DNA of 64,000 nucleotides from Secundilactobacillus silagei JCM 19001 (GTDB lineage: Bacteria; Bacillota; Bacilli; Lactobacillales; Lactobacillaceae): the NCBI RefSeq assembly GCF_002217945.1, contig NZ_BCMG01000007.1, positions 62,001 to 126,000 of the forward strand, read 5' to 3'. Every line of letters starts with the position of its first letter. Position 1 is the first letter of the stretch. A program made the translations under genes and the position numbers. Below, one piece after another: positions 34,381 through 43,492 of this stretch. The notes beneath the pieces are model-generated. The model worked only from the letters and a program-made list of their open reading frames with translations. It made no database searches and was not told the DNA's origin.

Positions 34381-34411
34381 AGGTTAAACTGTAACGTAAC
34401 GTACAGGTCAA
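34381..34411 (-). promoter_or_regulatory. MerR-type promoter with 19-bp spacer and internal palindrome
   Basis: On the minus strand TTGACC (34411-34406) and TAACCT (34386-34381) are 19 bases apart, too far for normal sigma-A contact. The spacer holds CTGTA-N8-TACAG (34389-34406). This is the classic layout for activation by a MerR regulator that untwists the promoter; the regulator gene starts 17 bases away. Confidence 0.8.
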
Positions 34412-34427
34412 GGAGGGATTTAAAAAA

Positions 34428-35231
34428 ATGTTATCCATTAACCAATTCGCTAGATTAGCAGGGACTACTCGCCGGACACTGCTGTTTTATGATGAACAAG
34501 ATTTATTCAAGCCGGCAACCGTTGGGGACAATCATTATCGCTATTACGACTATGATCAGCTGTATCAGATGAATTTCATCTTGCAGCTACGCCGGTTAGG
34601 CCTTTCGATTGCAGATATTAAGGCACTGATTGCTAAGCAAACTGATGCCGCCCTGGATTCTCGTTTAGACCAGGTGCTAGCCGATATCCAAACTAAGATT
34701 CAGGAAATGACCTCTTTAAAAAGCACCCTTTTAGAACGTTATCGCAACACCGCATCTGCTGATACCGAACAACTGTATGCGCCATGTATCCTTGACCGAC
34801 CAGCCCGCAAGTTTTGGACTTCTTTAGAATCGGTCGGCTGTACGGACGAAGCAATCAGTGCGCTTTATAAGCAATTTTATGCGCTGATCGACCCGTTGAA
34901 GTTAGTGAACAAAAAAGAATCTGGTTTTCTGACTGATCTCAGCGGCAGTGAAGCGCGGGAATATCCCAACGCCAATTTTCGGATCATTAAGGAAGTCAGC
35001 CAGCAAGACATTACGACCGTTCCTGTCATTACTCGGCCTCAAGGTAAATACATTGTCGCCAGCGCAACCAACAGCCAAGCCAGTATCGAAAAGGCGTTGG
35101 CTGCCATTAAAGCGTTTATCAATCGCAACCACCTGGAAATTGCCAACAATTATTGGCAGTTGAATGAGTCGGAACAGCTCACTAGCAAGGCCGGTTCAAA
35201 AAAAATTTCGATTGAATATCAGCTGCTTTAA
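34428..35231 (+). CDS. MerR-family regulator with C-terminal ligand domain
   Basis: The 267-residue protein has the MerR winged helix (INQFARLAGTTRRTLLFYDEQDLFKP and YRYYDYDQLYQMNFILQLRRLG), a coiled-coil helix to about residue 120, and an effector domain of about 140 residues of GyrI-like type. It probably controls its own promoter and the divergent MDR oxidoreductase. AGGAGGG lies before the ATG. Confidence 0.87.
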   Translation: MLSINQFARLAGTTRRTLLFYDEQDLFKPATVGDNHYRYYDYDQLYQMNFILQLRRLGLSIADIKALIAKQTDAALDSRLDQVLADIQTKIQEMTSLKSTLLERYRNTASADTEQLYAPCILDRPARKFWTSLESVGCTDEAISALYKQFYALIDPLKLVNKKESGFLTDLSGSEAREYPNANFRIIKEVSQQDITTVPVITRPQGKYIVASATNSQASIEKALAAIKAFINRNHLEIANNYWQLNESEQLTSKAGSKKISIEYQLL

Positions 35232-35270
35232 ACCAGTCAGTTTTAATTTTTCACTTGAAAATACGGACAA

Positions 35271-35304
35271 AAAAGCTCACCTAGAAAAATCTAGGTGAGC
35301 TTTT
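35271..35304. terminator. bidirectional terminator between MerR and rhodanese genes
   Basis: AAAAGCTCACCTAG pairs with CTAGGTGAGCTTTT with a six-base loop. Confidence 0.9.
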
Positions 35305-35318
35305 AGTATCAATCTGAA

Positions 35319-35684
35319 TTAAGCTACTGGTTCAACTGGCAGGCTCATGCCCTTCCAGCCTTCTAAGGCACATGATAATTCGTATGCTTTGAAGCCGTTT
35401 GAAAGCAGAGTCAATAGAGCGACTTTGCCTAAAGTAGTACCGGCAGTCCAGTCGTAAACGACGTAGGTCTTTGACTTGTCCAATTCGTTCAGATGGTCAG
35501 GAAGATCCTTAGCAGCTAATGCAACAGCGCCCTTGATCTGATCCTTTTTGATTTGTGCTGGGGCGTTACGAACATCCAGAACAACGTATTGTGAATCAGG
35601 CTTTTGCTTGTCGGCCATAACTTGTTGATGGCTGATGTAAAGGCTCAAGTAAGTTTTTAAAAAGTTGATTTTTTCTGTATCCAT
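35319..35684 (-). CDS. rhodanese-like domain protein lacking the catalytic cysteine
   Basis: The 121-residue single rhodanese domain has the CH2A-like VVLDVRNA and the C-terminal GFKAYELSCALEGW. In the active-site loop, where active enzymes have Cys, the sequence is YVVYDWTAGTTLG, so sulfurtransferase activity is unlikely. It starts two bases after the stop of a MarR gene and shares its promoter. A role as a sensor or binding partner of the MarR protein is possible but not shown. Confidence 0.82.
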   Translation of the reverse strand: MDTEKINFLKTYLSLYISHQQVMADKQKPDSQYVVLDVRNAPAQIKKDQIKGAVALAAKDLPDHLNELDKSKTYVVYDWTAGTTLGKVALLTLLSNGFKAYELSCALEGWKGMSLPVEPVA

Positions 35685-35686
35685 GT

Positions 35687-36214
35687 TTAGTTCTCCATTT
35701 CGTTTTTAAGTGTCTGTGTACCCTGGTTGATCTTTGCCAATAAATGAGAAAATGTTGTTAATTCGGCTGACGTTAAATTACCAAATAGGGTTTGAACCGC
35801 ATCAAAATTATGCGGCAGAAACGATAATAACACCCGTTCACCTTCAGCGGTCAAGCTGATTAGCGCCGCTCGTTTATCAGTTGGTGAAGCCTGTTTTGTG
35901 ACCCGTCCCTGGGTGACTAGCCCCCGTAATAACTTACTGACGGTAGCACGGGTCGTCCCTAATTTATCAGCCAACTGTAATGGTAACAGCTGTTGCTTAG
36001 GGGCCTCATAGAGAAACATCAAAATAACGAATCGCGATTCCGTTAATTGATATTTCGTCAATACAGCATCATACTGCCGCTGCATTTCTCGATAAGACCA
36101 CTGAAAATTCAAGAATTGTAAAACAGTATCGGCGTCAATATCCGAGTGAACCTCACCGATGCTTAACGCTAAACGAGCCGCATCAGGTCGATCGTTGAAA
36201 TTACCTTTTTCCAT
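35687..36214 (-). CDS. MarR-family transcriptional regulator
   Basis: The 175-residue regulator has the MarR winged helix (RFVILMFLYEAPKQQLLPLQLADKLGTTRATVSKLLRGLVTQGRV region, residues 60-105, then RAALISLTAEGE). It is the first gene of an operon with the rhodanese-like protein, and probably represses itself through TTAGCCGGCTAA, which lies just after the promoter. Confidence 0.87.
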   Translation of the reverse strand: MEKGNFNDRPDAARLALSIGEVHSDIDADTVLQFLNFQWSYREMQRQYDAVLTKYQLTESRFVILMFLYEAPKQQLLPLQLADKLGTTRATVSKLLRGLVTQGRVTKQASPTDKRAALISLTAEGERVLLSFLPHNFDAVQTLFGNLTSAELTTFSHLLAKINQGTQTLKNEMEN

Positions 36215-36238
36215 TTAGTTCAGACCTTTATAATTTGA

Positions 36239-36290
36239 TTAGCCGGCTAACTATATTGAATAGTATACTGACTTTTTAGCAGATGTCAAA
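36239..36290 (-). promoter_or_regulatory. MarR-rhodanese promoter and operator
   Basis: On the minus strand TTGACA and TATACT are 16 bases apart (about 36289-36262). TTAGCCGGCTAA, a perfect 12-bp palindrome at 36239-36250, lies just downstream of the -10 where a repressor would block transcription. Confidence 0.65.
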
Positions 36291-36310
36291 TAATAATTAC
36301 CACATGATAT

Positions 36311-36352
36311 CAAAAAACGTGAACCGCTTTTGAACTGCCGGCCCACGTTTTT
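36311..36352 (-). terminator. terminator after the 615-residue membrane protein gene
   Basis: On the minus strand ACGTG...CCG pairs with CGG...CACGT, followed by TTTTTT. Confidence 0.65.
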
Positions 36353-36377
36353 AATATTCTAGAAACTCGTTACCATT

Positions 36378-38225
36378 TTATTTTTGCGTCTTGATCGACT
36401 GATTCTTATAAGTCTCCAGCCCAACGTTTGCCGTTGCTAACTGGTTCTTATCGGTTGCAGTCGCCTTAAAGCTGACCTTGTCGCCAGATTGAATAAACTG
36501 GAAGATCGGTTCAAACGACTTAGCCGATGTATCCATCCGGTAAACGTGGCTATCACCCTTCAAGATAAACAAGATCTGCTTATCGTCCGGTTTAACCACC
36601 CGCTCAACGGTCCCAGAAATCGTCTTGCCAGTCACTTTCGGCTCAACGGTCGTTCCTGTCTTAGCACCGACCCGTTGCTGGAACATTTCCAAGGTACTTT
36701 GCGCATCGTCACCGATTGCGTACGTCCCGCTTTGGTTATTGCCATCCGCCAGCAAGTACACAAACTTCATAAAGGAATTATTATCCCGGTCAAGCATGGA
36801 AACGACCCAGGTTGGATTGCCGTTTATTCTGTAGAGTAACGGTAACGTCCCTTTATAATTTTGCGGATTAATATCCTGTTGCGCGTATGAGATCGCCCGT
36901 TCCGGTGTCATGACATTCCCGTGTTCACGGTAGTAGTGCAGCGTGTTGGTTCGTGCATCCACGAAGGCGTAACCCAGAATTGAACTTTGGTGACTATTGA
37001 CACTGGTCATCCCAGTGAAGTAGTAGATCCGGCCCTTATAGGCGTATGGCGTTAAGGTGTCGCCACCTTCAGTCCCAGCTTGAGTTGGCTTCATCACATC
37101 GTTGTGACCACCAAAGCTAGTGGCATTCCAGAAACCATGACGGTAACGGCCGAACATGGAAACTTCTTTTTGAACCAATTCTGGCGTCGCTGCTACATCC
37201 ACGAACTTCGGTACCTTATTAGGCGAGTAAACGTGAACCTTGCCACTGATCGTGTTTAAAACGGCCACTTTGTAGTGCTTAAAATCATAGTTACGGTTAA
37301 AGTACGAAATTGGTTTAGCTAGTGTGCGGACGTAATACGGTGTCCCGTTATTATCCACTTCCAGCTGCGAAGTATCGCCAACCATGGTGTACCCCATACT
37401 ATAAGCGTTGATTCGCCGGTCAGCATCGCGGTTAAAGTAGGCACTTGGCGTGTAGCGCATTGGCTTGGCCACAAACTTCGGATCAGCATTCTTATCCGTT
37501 GCGTTCGTCATGAAATAACCGGGTACTTTTTGGTAGTGAATATACCGCCAAAAACCGCCAGAGAATTCAACGGGCGCCACGTAAACCATTTTGCCGTTGT
37601 ACATCTGAACCCGCATATGATTCAAATCATAAACGTTAGAATTTTTAAAACTGTTCAGCGAGTTGTTCATGTCAGTAGAAACGGTCTGCGGTGCGTTGAC
37701 CACCGGTGTCTCGGCACTGTTCTTAATCACCGGCATCGGCGCGCCATCCGTTGAATTATTGATATCCGTCTTAATGGAATTGACTGCCGGTTTGGGATTC
37801 ATCGAGGTAATCACCGAGGCAGTCCCGCTGAGCACCATCAAGATCACAATGGCCAGCACAGCGGCCCCAACTAAGCGACCCAGCCAGCCAATGGTGATGC
37901 CGAAATTACGCAGCAGCCGACTAAAGAAGTTGTCCTCATTGACCGCCCGTTCTTTTACGGCATTGGGATTGAACACGAAGCGCCGCAGTACCAGTACCAC
38001 GACAAACCCGCCAATCAGCCACATCAGCCAGCCGTCGATCAGCGATGGGTACGCTAGATCCGGCAGGTTAAAGTAGGTGTTAATGTAGCTAACGATAAAT
38101 AACGCGACGATGGCGATAATTCCCCAAGACCGCCAGCGCCGGTTACTGATCCACAAGAACCAAATAAACGGGATCAATAACCCTGATAACTTAACAAGTG
38201 TAATCAAGGCAAAATAACTGAGCAT
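36378..38225 (-). CDS. large membrane-anchored extracytoplasmic protein, function unknown
   Basis: The 615-residue product has four N-terminal membrane helices (about residues 3-23, 33-50, 62-84 and 112-138) and then some 470 residues probably outside the cell, with many Tyr, Asn and aromatic stretches and several GYTMVGD- and VYSPNKV-like beta repeats. There is no sorting signal. The family is not recognised. Upstream AGGA-type ribosome binding sequence and a lone promoter region suggest that it is monocistronic. Confidence 0.75.
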   Translation of the reverse strand: MLSYFALITLVKLSGLLIPFIWFLWISNRRWRSWGIIAIVALFIVSYINTYFNLPDLAYPSLIDGWLMWLIGGFVVVLVLRRFVFNPNAVKERAVNEDNFFSRLLRNFGITIGWLGRLVGAAVLAIVILMVLSGTASVITSMNPKPAVNSIKTDINNSTDGAPMPVIKNSAETPVVNAPQTVSTDMNNSLNSFKNSNVYDLNHMRVQMYNGKMVYVAPVEFSGGFWRYIHYQKVPGYFMTNATDKNADPKFVAKPMRYTPSAYFNRDADRRINAYSMGYTMVGDTSQLEVDNNGTPYYVRTLAKPISYFNRNYDFKHYKVAVLNTISGKVHVYSPNKVPKFVDVAATPELVQKEVSMFGRYRHGFWNATSFGGHNDVMKPTQAGTEGGDTLTPYAYKGRIYYFTGMTSVNSHQSSILGYAFVDARTNTLHYYREHGNVMTPERAISYAQQDINPQNYKGTLPLLYRINGNPTWVVSMLDRDNNSFMKFVYLLADGNNQSGTYAIGDDAQSTLEMFQQRVGAKTGTTVEPKVTGKTISGTVERVVKPDDKQILFILKGDSHVYRMDTSAKSFEPIFQFIQSGDKVSFKATATDKNQLATANVGLETYKNQSIKTQK

Positions 38226-38322
38226 GTCTAATCCTCTTTCCTGTTTTTTACAGAATTTGTTATCTGTAGTATACCAAATTGTAGCGCTTACCGTATGAGA
38301 GTTCGCTTTTAGAACCCAAAAA

Positions 38323-38359
38323 AGCAGCCAGTTTTCGTTTGATCAGAAAACTCGCTGCT
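38323..38359 (-). terminator. terminator after the 105-residue gene
   Basis: AGCAGCCAGTTTTC pairs with GAAAACTCGCTGCT (one mismatch), with a T-run on the minus strand. Confidence 0.8.
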
Positions 38360-38380
38360 ACTTCACTCATAGTCCATTTA

Positions 38381-38698
38381 TTAAGAAACGCTTGCTGCAA
38401 ACGTGTCGATCAGCCGAGCAGTCTCTTGCACCACTGCGACAACGTTAATGTCATCCACTGCTAAACTGCCATTTGCCAGCAGTTTTTCAGCTTTAGCCTT
38501 ATCAGTTAATTCGATATGATATTTTTTTAACAGCGTCGTTAATATATAGTCGGCACTGCTTTCACGTGCTTCTTGCACTTTAAAGTCTTCAGCATGCCCC
38601 GATTCATTTACCCAGAGCATAAATGTCTGTAAGTTGCGACAAACATGAGAAATGAAATTCTTATCTTCAGGCGTTAGCAAGTAGATACTGTCGTTCAC
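38381..38698 (-). CDS. hypothetical protein, 105 residues
   Basis: A soluble, mostly helical protein with no recognised domain. The start is a GTG six bases after GGTGG. It has its own terminator and no close partner gene. A coding role is supported by the ribosome binding site, terminator and reasonable amino acid use, but the function is unknown. Confidence 0.65.
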   Translation of the reverse strand: MNDSIYLLTPEDKNFISHVCRNLQTFMLWVNESGHAEDFKVQEARESSADYILTTLLKKYHIELTDKAKAEKLLANGSLAVDDINVVAVVQETARLIDTFAASVS

Positions 38699-38896
38699 TT
38701 TGTACCACCACTCTCAATTTAAATTCATGATTCTCTCATTTTTCCTTAAGTTTAACACAAGTATATAGCGATGAAAAGGAAAGGAGTGAAATCGCTTACT
38801 TTGTTGATGTATCATGCTATTATTGAATTAATCATTAGACATTATTAACACTAGACTTGATTGTTAATAAAAACTAAAGAAAAGGAGGGCTTGCTC

Positions 38897-39550
38897 ATGT
38901 ACCACGTGCTCGTTGCTGACAACCAGCCAATCTATCGTACCGGCTTAAAAGCTATTATTAATGCTCAGCCGCACTTTAAAGTGATCGCGGAAACCAGTAA
39001 TGCAACGGACGCTTACGTGAAAATCACTGAAGGCGACATCGACGTCGTTGTCATGGCCATCTCCATGCCACCTGGTGAATGCGGCGTCACCGTGACCCAC
39101 CGGATTCACGATAACTATCCTAACACCAAAGTCCTCATTAATACCAGTCACGAAGAACACCACTACATCGATGACAGCCTGCACTATGGCGCAGCCGGCT
39201 ACGTTTTAAAAACTTCACCCGCATCAGAATTTAGCGCTGCTTTAACAACGGTGGTTCAAAACCGTATTTTTGTCGATCAAAATATTGTTTTGACCCCGGC
39301 GGACTTCAAACAAATCAATTCGACTCAAGCTGACGAGCAGCTTTACTACTATAAAGCGCTATCCAGCCGTGAACAAGAAGTGCTGCCGCTAATGGTCTTA
39401 AGCTGTTCCAATAAGGAGATTGCCAGCCGGCTCTTCATTACGACCAAAACGGTGGAGGCTCATAAATCTAGTATCATGCGCAAGCTGGACTACCCGTCTC
39501 ACGCCAAGCTAGTTAAATACGCCGTGAAAAATGGCTTAGTTGACTTTTAA
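38897..39550 (+). CDS. NarL/LuxR-family response regulator lacking the phosphoacceptor aspartate
   Basis: The 217-residue protein has an N-terminal receiver domain and a C-terminal LuxR helix-turn-helix (LSSREQEVLPLMVLSCSNKEIASRLFITTKTVEAHKSSIMRKL region). At the phosphoacceptor position the usual LxDxxMP is replaced by VVMAISMPPGE, so Asp is Ala, and the acidic pocket is reduced to ADN. The Thr (NTS) and Lys (LKT) are kept. It is probably not switched by phosphorylation. No kinase lies nearby. The start at 38897 follows AAAGGAGG; 38861 is a shadow start. Confidence 0.85.
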   Translation: MYHVLVADNQPIYRTGLKAIINAQPHFKVIAETSNATDAYVKITEGDIDVVVMAISMPPGECGVTVTHRIHDNYPNTKVLINTSHEEHHYIDDSLHYGAAGYVLKTSPASEFSAALTTVVQNRIFVDQNIVLTPADFKQINSTQADEQLYYYKALSSREQEVLPLMVLSCSNKEIASRLFITTKTVEAHKSSIMRKLDYPSHAKLVKYAVKNGLVDF

Positions 39551-39558
39551 AACATCAC

Positions 39559-39619
39559 AAGAGCTATCACTCATTTACACCCCTTGTCAGGAAACTGTAA
39601 ATGAATGGTAGCTCTTTTT
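39559..39619. terminator. bidirectional terminator between the response regulator and Rgg genes
   Basis: AAGAGCTATCACTCATTTACA pairs with TGTAAATGAATGGTAGCTCTT (one mismatch each), with T5 after the plus-strand side. Confidence 0.85.
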
Positions 39620-39621
39620 AA

Positions 39622-40506
39622 TTATGCCTCGCGTAGCTGACCCTTTTCTAGTTGTCGTTTCAACGCGGCTAATTTAACTTCCACCACTTCATTTTGATTG
39701 ATCTTAGCAAAGGCCAGCGTTTCACTCATCAGCCCCTGCACCTTTTGGGTTGGCTGATGTAGTGCAATCGCACATCGTGTCGCTAAAAATTTTAAGTTAG
39801 GTAAATAAAAGGTGACGTGCTGGCTGGAACACAAGCCCACGCCGGCTTTGATCAGCCGTTGACTATCAGCGTAATGATTGCGGGTCATCTCAAACTCGGC
39901 GGTGTAATACACCATCATGAGTACCCGTAAGTAATACTGCTCACTTTGTTGCTCTGCTGGTAATTGACTCAGGTAGTCATTCACTTTGTCAAAGTAAAAT
40001 TGCGCACGCTGCAGTTGATGGTTACGGGCGTACATCTCACCCATCCCGAGAAAACCCAGGGTGGTGAAGATGGTTTTTTGATTGACATCTAAGACGTTAA
40101 AAATCAGCGATAGATCGTAACTGATATCAAGCACATTGCCATTAGTGAGTGCGGTCATCAAGCCCCTTAAATAATAAAATCGCATTTTGGCTATCACTGA
40201 CTCGATCTGATCTGAATCGATTGCGCTCAATTTTTGAAACGCCTGACAGTAATCCTCCATCATTAAACTTTTTTCGATCTCATCAAGCTGGATATTAACC
40301 TGACTGACCGTGTCGGCCTCTGATTGATATAACGTCTCGACCGTCATGCCAAGACGGGCACAAAGCTGCGTTAGGATCGTGAGTGATGGCACGTGACTGT
40401 TATTCTCAAATCTACTGAGTGTCGCTTGGGTACAGATCCCCTGACACAGCTTGCGTTGAGACAGTTTTAAGGCTTTACGCCGCTGAATAAAATCGGTCAC
40501 ATTCAT
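39622..40506 (-). CDS. Rgg/GadR/MutR-family transcriptional regulator
   Basis: The 294-residue protein has an N-terminal XRE-type helix-turn-helix (LSQRKLCQGICTQATLSRFENNSHVPSL) and a long helical TPR-like C-terminal domain of about 220 residues. Rgg proteins often bind short peptides; no convincing pheromone gene is visible nearby. It is divergent from preT-preA across about 400 bases, so control of that operon is possible. Confidence 0.85.
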   Translation of the reverse strand: MNVTDFIQRRKALKLSQRKLCQGICTQATLSRFENNSHVPSLTILTQLCARLGMTVETLYQSEADTVSQVNIQLDEIEKSLMMEDYCQAFQKLSAIDSDQIESVIAKMRFYYLRGLMTALTNGNVLDISYDLSLIFNVLDVNQKTIFTTLGFLGMGEMYARNHQLQRAQFYFDKVNDYLSQLPAEQQSEQYYLRVLMMVYYTAEFEMTRNHYADSQRLIKAGVGLCSSQHVTFYLPNLKFLATRCAIALHQPTQKVQGLMSETLAFAKINQNEVVEVKLAALKRQLEKGQLREA

Positions 40507-40909
40507 CTATCTTCATCTCCGTTCGCTACTCTTAGTTACCACTATTATACCTGCACCCAGTAGTTGCCACTATTAGGCATCACCCTAGTTCGTTCATATT
40601 TTTAATCAAAATATCCTATTCAAAAATGATATAACTTTTTTTCATCGCACGGTTTTTCGAAACATTAAAATTGATCAAAACCTGCTACTTCAGCATTTAT
40701 GCTTAAATATCTGACAATTTATATACTTTTGTATATTAAAATCTGATACAAAATATTCCTCAACTAGCGTCGTTTGTCCTGTTTCCCAGCTTATTTTGAA
40801 AGCGCTTTTGCTATTTTATGACACCCCATGCTATCCTACAATCATCAGATATGTGAAATAAAGTACAATCACTTCACTATTAACTCTCAATGAAACGAGG
40901 CCAATTACC
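40507..40909. promoter_or_regulatory. 403-base divergent region between rgg and preT with a cre site
   Basis: The gap is AT-rich with several TATAAT-like stretches. TGAAAGCGCTTTTG at 40797-40810 is a good cre box with the GCGC core, about 100 bases before preT. No peptide gene with a ribosome binding site was found. Confidence 0.5.
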
Positions 40910-42145
40910 ATGACTAAAAAATACGAAACAGAAACGCCAGGTTATACGATGACTACGGTAATGGAAGAAGCAGCGCGCTGCTTGCTCTGCCACGATGCAC
41001 CGTGTTCGGCTGCCTGCCCAGCCCATACCGACCCAGCCAAATTTATTCGCAGTGTCCGTTTCCGTAACGTCAAAGGCGCTGCCGAAACGATCCGCGAAAA
41101 TAACGCGTTAGGCGCCATTTGTGCTCGAGTTTGCCCAACTGAAAAGTACTGTGAACTGGCTTGCTCACGCAGCGGTATTGACGTTCCAATCGACATTGGC
41201 GGTATTCAGCGTTACGTCACTGATTTCGAACAGGCTGATGATATGCACATCCTGCATGCGGGTGACAGTAACGGGATGCACATTGCCATTATTGGCAGCG
41301 GCCCCGCTGGCTTACAAGCCGCAACCACCCTGCTTGAAAAGGGCTATAGTGTTGATATTTACGAAAAGAACGCCAAAGCTGGCGGCTATTTGACCTATGG
41401 CATTCCTGAATACCGTTTACCAAGTAACATCGTCGATTACGAAATCAAACGGATCACCGACATGGGCGCCAACATTCATTTCAACACGATTATCGGTAAA
41501 GACATGACCATGGATCAGCTCAAAGCCGAAAATGACGCCGTAATCGTTGCCATCGGTGCCAGTGAAGCCAAAATGCTACCCATGTTTGAAAATAACGATG
41601 CAGTTGAAACTGCCGTCTCCTTCTTAGCGCGAACTAAACAAGCTAAAGGTAATATCGACTTACCTGACAACGCATTAGTGATCGGTGGTGGTGACGTTGC
41701 AATGGACGTGGTCACGACCTTGAAAAAATTAGGTGTTGAACACGTTACTGACGCCGTTTATGAACAGTTCGACGAATTTCGGGCTTCTAAAAAGGAACTG
41801 GCCGGTGCTGAACGTGAAGGGGTCACCATTATTGATGGCTACGTTCCCGACAGCGTCAACGGTCACACTGTCACCCTCAAGCACCGCCACATCAACAGTG
41901 AAATGACCATTGAAGCTGACACAATTATTTTAGCCATTGGCCAGGAAACCAACGCTAAGAATCTGGGCATCAAGCTAGAACACGGTGAAGCCCCCTCAGC
42001 AGGTTATAAGACCCATGATCCCAAAGTCTTCATTACGGGTGACATTGCCCAAGGCGATAAAACCGTTGTTTACGCCGTTCAAAAAGGGAAAGAAGTCGCT
42101 GGTGAGATCGATAGTATTTTAGGAGGTAATCGCGATGATCAATAA
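40910..42145 (+). CDS. preT: NAD-dependent dihydropyrimidine dehydrogenase subunit PreT
   Basis: The 411-residue flavoprotein passes electrons from NADH to PreA for reduction of uracil or thymine to the dihydro form. It has N-terminal 4Fe-4S cysteines ([16 protein letters not shown] and [15 protein letters not shown]), an FAD-binding [12 protein letters not shown] at about residue 125, and an NAD-binding [12 protein letters not shown] at about residue 263, like the small subunit of glutamate synthase. It overlaps preA by 11 bases. Reduction rather than oxidation is the usual direction with NADH, so it can act as an electron sink. Confidence 0.88.
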   Translation: MTKKYETETPGYTMTTVMEEAARCLLCHDAPCSAACPAHTDPAKFIRSVRFRNVKGAAETIRENNALGAICARVCPTEKYCELACSRSGIDVPIDIGGIQRYVTDFEQADDMHILHAGDSNGMHIAIIGSGPAGLQAATTLLEKGYSVDIYEKNAKAGGYLTYGIPEYRLPSNIVDYEIKRITDMGANIHFNTIIGKDMTMDQLKAENDAVIVAIGASEAKMLPMFENNDAVETAVSFLARTKQAKGNIDLPDNALVIGGGDVAMDVVTTLKKLGVEHVTDAVYEQFDEFRASKKELAGAEREGVTIIDGYVPDSVNGHTVTLKHRHINSEMTIEADTIILAIGQETNAKNLGIKLEHGEAPSAGYKTHDPKVFITGDIAQGDKTVVYAVQKGKEVAGEIDSILGGNRDDQ

Positions 42146-43400
42146 AGATATATCAATCGATTTTTTGGGTGTTCATTTTGAAAACCCCTTCTGTCTATCC
42201 TCTTCGCCGGTAGACAACTGTTACGAAATGTGTGCTAAAGCTTTTGATGAGGGATGGGGCGGCATTGTTTTCAAGACAATTGGACCCGAAGATTTCGAAG
42301 TCGATGAGGTTTCACCACGTTTCGATGAACTCACTAAGGAAGCCACTCCCTTCGTTGCCTTTAAAAATATGGAACAAATTGCCGAACATCCCTTAAAACA
42401 AAATTTGGCTGACTTAAAGAAACTAAAGGAAAACTATCCTGACAAAGTGGTTATTGCTTCCATCATGGGTCCCACTGAAAAGGACTGGGAGGAACTCGCC
42501 CGACTGGTAACTGAAGCCGGTGCCGACATGATTGAAATGAACCTGTCATGTCCGCAAATGACGTCTCACGCCATGGGCTCTGACGTTGGGTCAAACCCGC
42601 CATTGGTCAAGAAATATTGTGAAGCCGTTAAACGCGGATCAGACTTACCAATGATGGCCAAGATGACGCCTAACATTACCGATATGGTACCAGCAGCTAA
42701 AGCCGCTTTAGCCGGCGGTGCCGATGGAATTGCGACGATCAACACCGTGAAATCAATTGCCAACGTGGATTTAGAAAAGAAAACTGCCTTACCGATCGTT
42801 AACGGCAAATCATCCGTCTCCGGCCTTTCAGGCAAAGCCGTTAAACCCATTGCCCTACGGTTCATTCAACAGTTGCGGGTAGCTTCTGGCTTGGAGCAAT
42901 TACCTATTTCTGGTATTGGTGGTATCGAAACTTGGGAAGATGCCGTTGAATTTATCTTAATGGGCTCAACTACCCTGCAAGTAACCACCGCAGTGATGCA
43001 ATATGGTTACCGAATCGTGGAAGATATGAAGAACGGTCTGATGCACTACATGGAAGAACAAGGTGTTGAACACCTGTCAGAACTCGTTGGTTTGGCCAAT
43101 AAAAACATCGTTCCAGCTGAAGATCTGGATCGGGATTACAAGATGTACCCCGAAATCGACTGGGATAAGTGTATCGGCTGCGGCCGTTGCTTCATCAGCT
43201 GTTACGACGGTGCACACCAAGCCATTTCTTGGGATGAAAAAACGCGGCGTCCCTCGATCGACACAAGTAAATGCGTTGGCTGTCATCTTTGTGCCTTAGT
43301 TTGTCCAGTGCATGCCATTCATCCTGGTAAAATCGTGATGAAAGAAGGCCGTAAAGGCGATCCATCAAAAATTGATGTCGTTTCACAACGTCTTTACTAG
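42135..43400 (+). CDS. preA: NAD-dependent dihydropyrimidine dehydrogenase subunit PreA
   Basis: The 421-residue catalytic subunit has an FMN TIM barrel of dihydroorotate-dehydrogenase type ([49 protein letters not shown]) and two C-terminal 4Fe-4S clusters ([11 protein letters not shown] and [14 protein letters not shown]). The active-site loop MGSDVG matches the E. coli PreA type as I remember it. It is translationally coupled to preT. Substrates are probably uracil and thymine. Confidence 0.88.
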   Translation: MINKDISIDFLGVHFENPFCLSSSPVDNCYEMCAKAFDEGWGGIVFKTIGPEDFEVDEVSPRFDELTKEATPFVAFKNMEQIAEHPLKQNLADLKKLKENYPDKVVIASIMGPTEKDWEELARLVTEAGADMIEMNLSCPQMTSHAMGSDVGSNPPLVKKYCEAVKRGSDLPMMAKMTPNITDMVPAAKAALAGGADGIATINTVKSIANVDLEKKTALPIVNGKSSVSGLSGKAVKPIALRFIQQLRVASGLEQLPISGIGGIETWEDAVEFILMGSTTLQVTTAVMQYGYRIVEDMKNGLMHYMEEQGVEHLSELVGLANKNIVPAEDLDRDYKMYPEIDWDKCIGCGRCFISCYDGAHQAISWDEKTRRPSIDTSKCVGCHLCALVCPVHAIHPGKIVMKEGRKGDPSKIDVVSQRLY

Positions 43401-43427
43401 AATCAGTCCTTAGAAACCTGTATAATC

Positions 43428-43474
43428 AAAAGCTCAGTCACTGAAACGATATTATGTTCCAGTGGCTGACTTTT
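43428..43474 (+). terminator. hairpin between preA and the DUF1097 gene
   Basis: AAAAGCTCAGTCACTG pairs with CAGTGGCTGACTTTT. It has only a short T-run and may be a weak terminator or processing site, so the next gene could still be partly co-transcribed. Confidence 0.6.
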
Positions 43475-43492
43475 GTTAAAGGAGTGAAAATC

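Noticed and set aside
40698-40745. 15-codon hydrophobic peptide frame between rgg and preT (possible Rgg pheromone)
   Set aside because: There is no ribosome binding site, it is shorter than known pheromone precursors and lies in AT-rich DNA where such frames arise by chance.
42566-42865. 99-codon minus-strand frame inside preA
   Set aside because: It is the antisense shadow of a strongly supported gene with matching family motifs.
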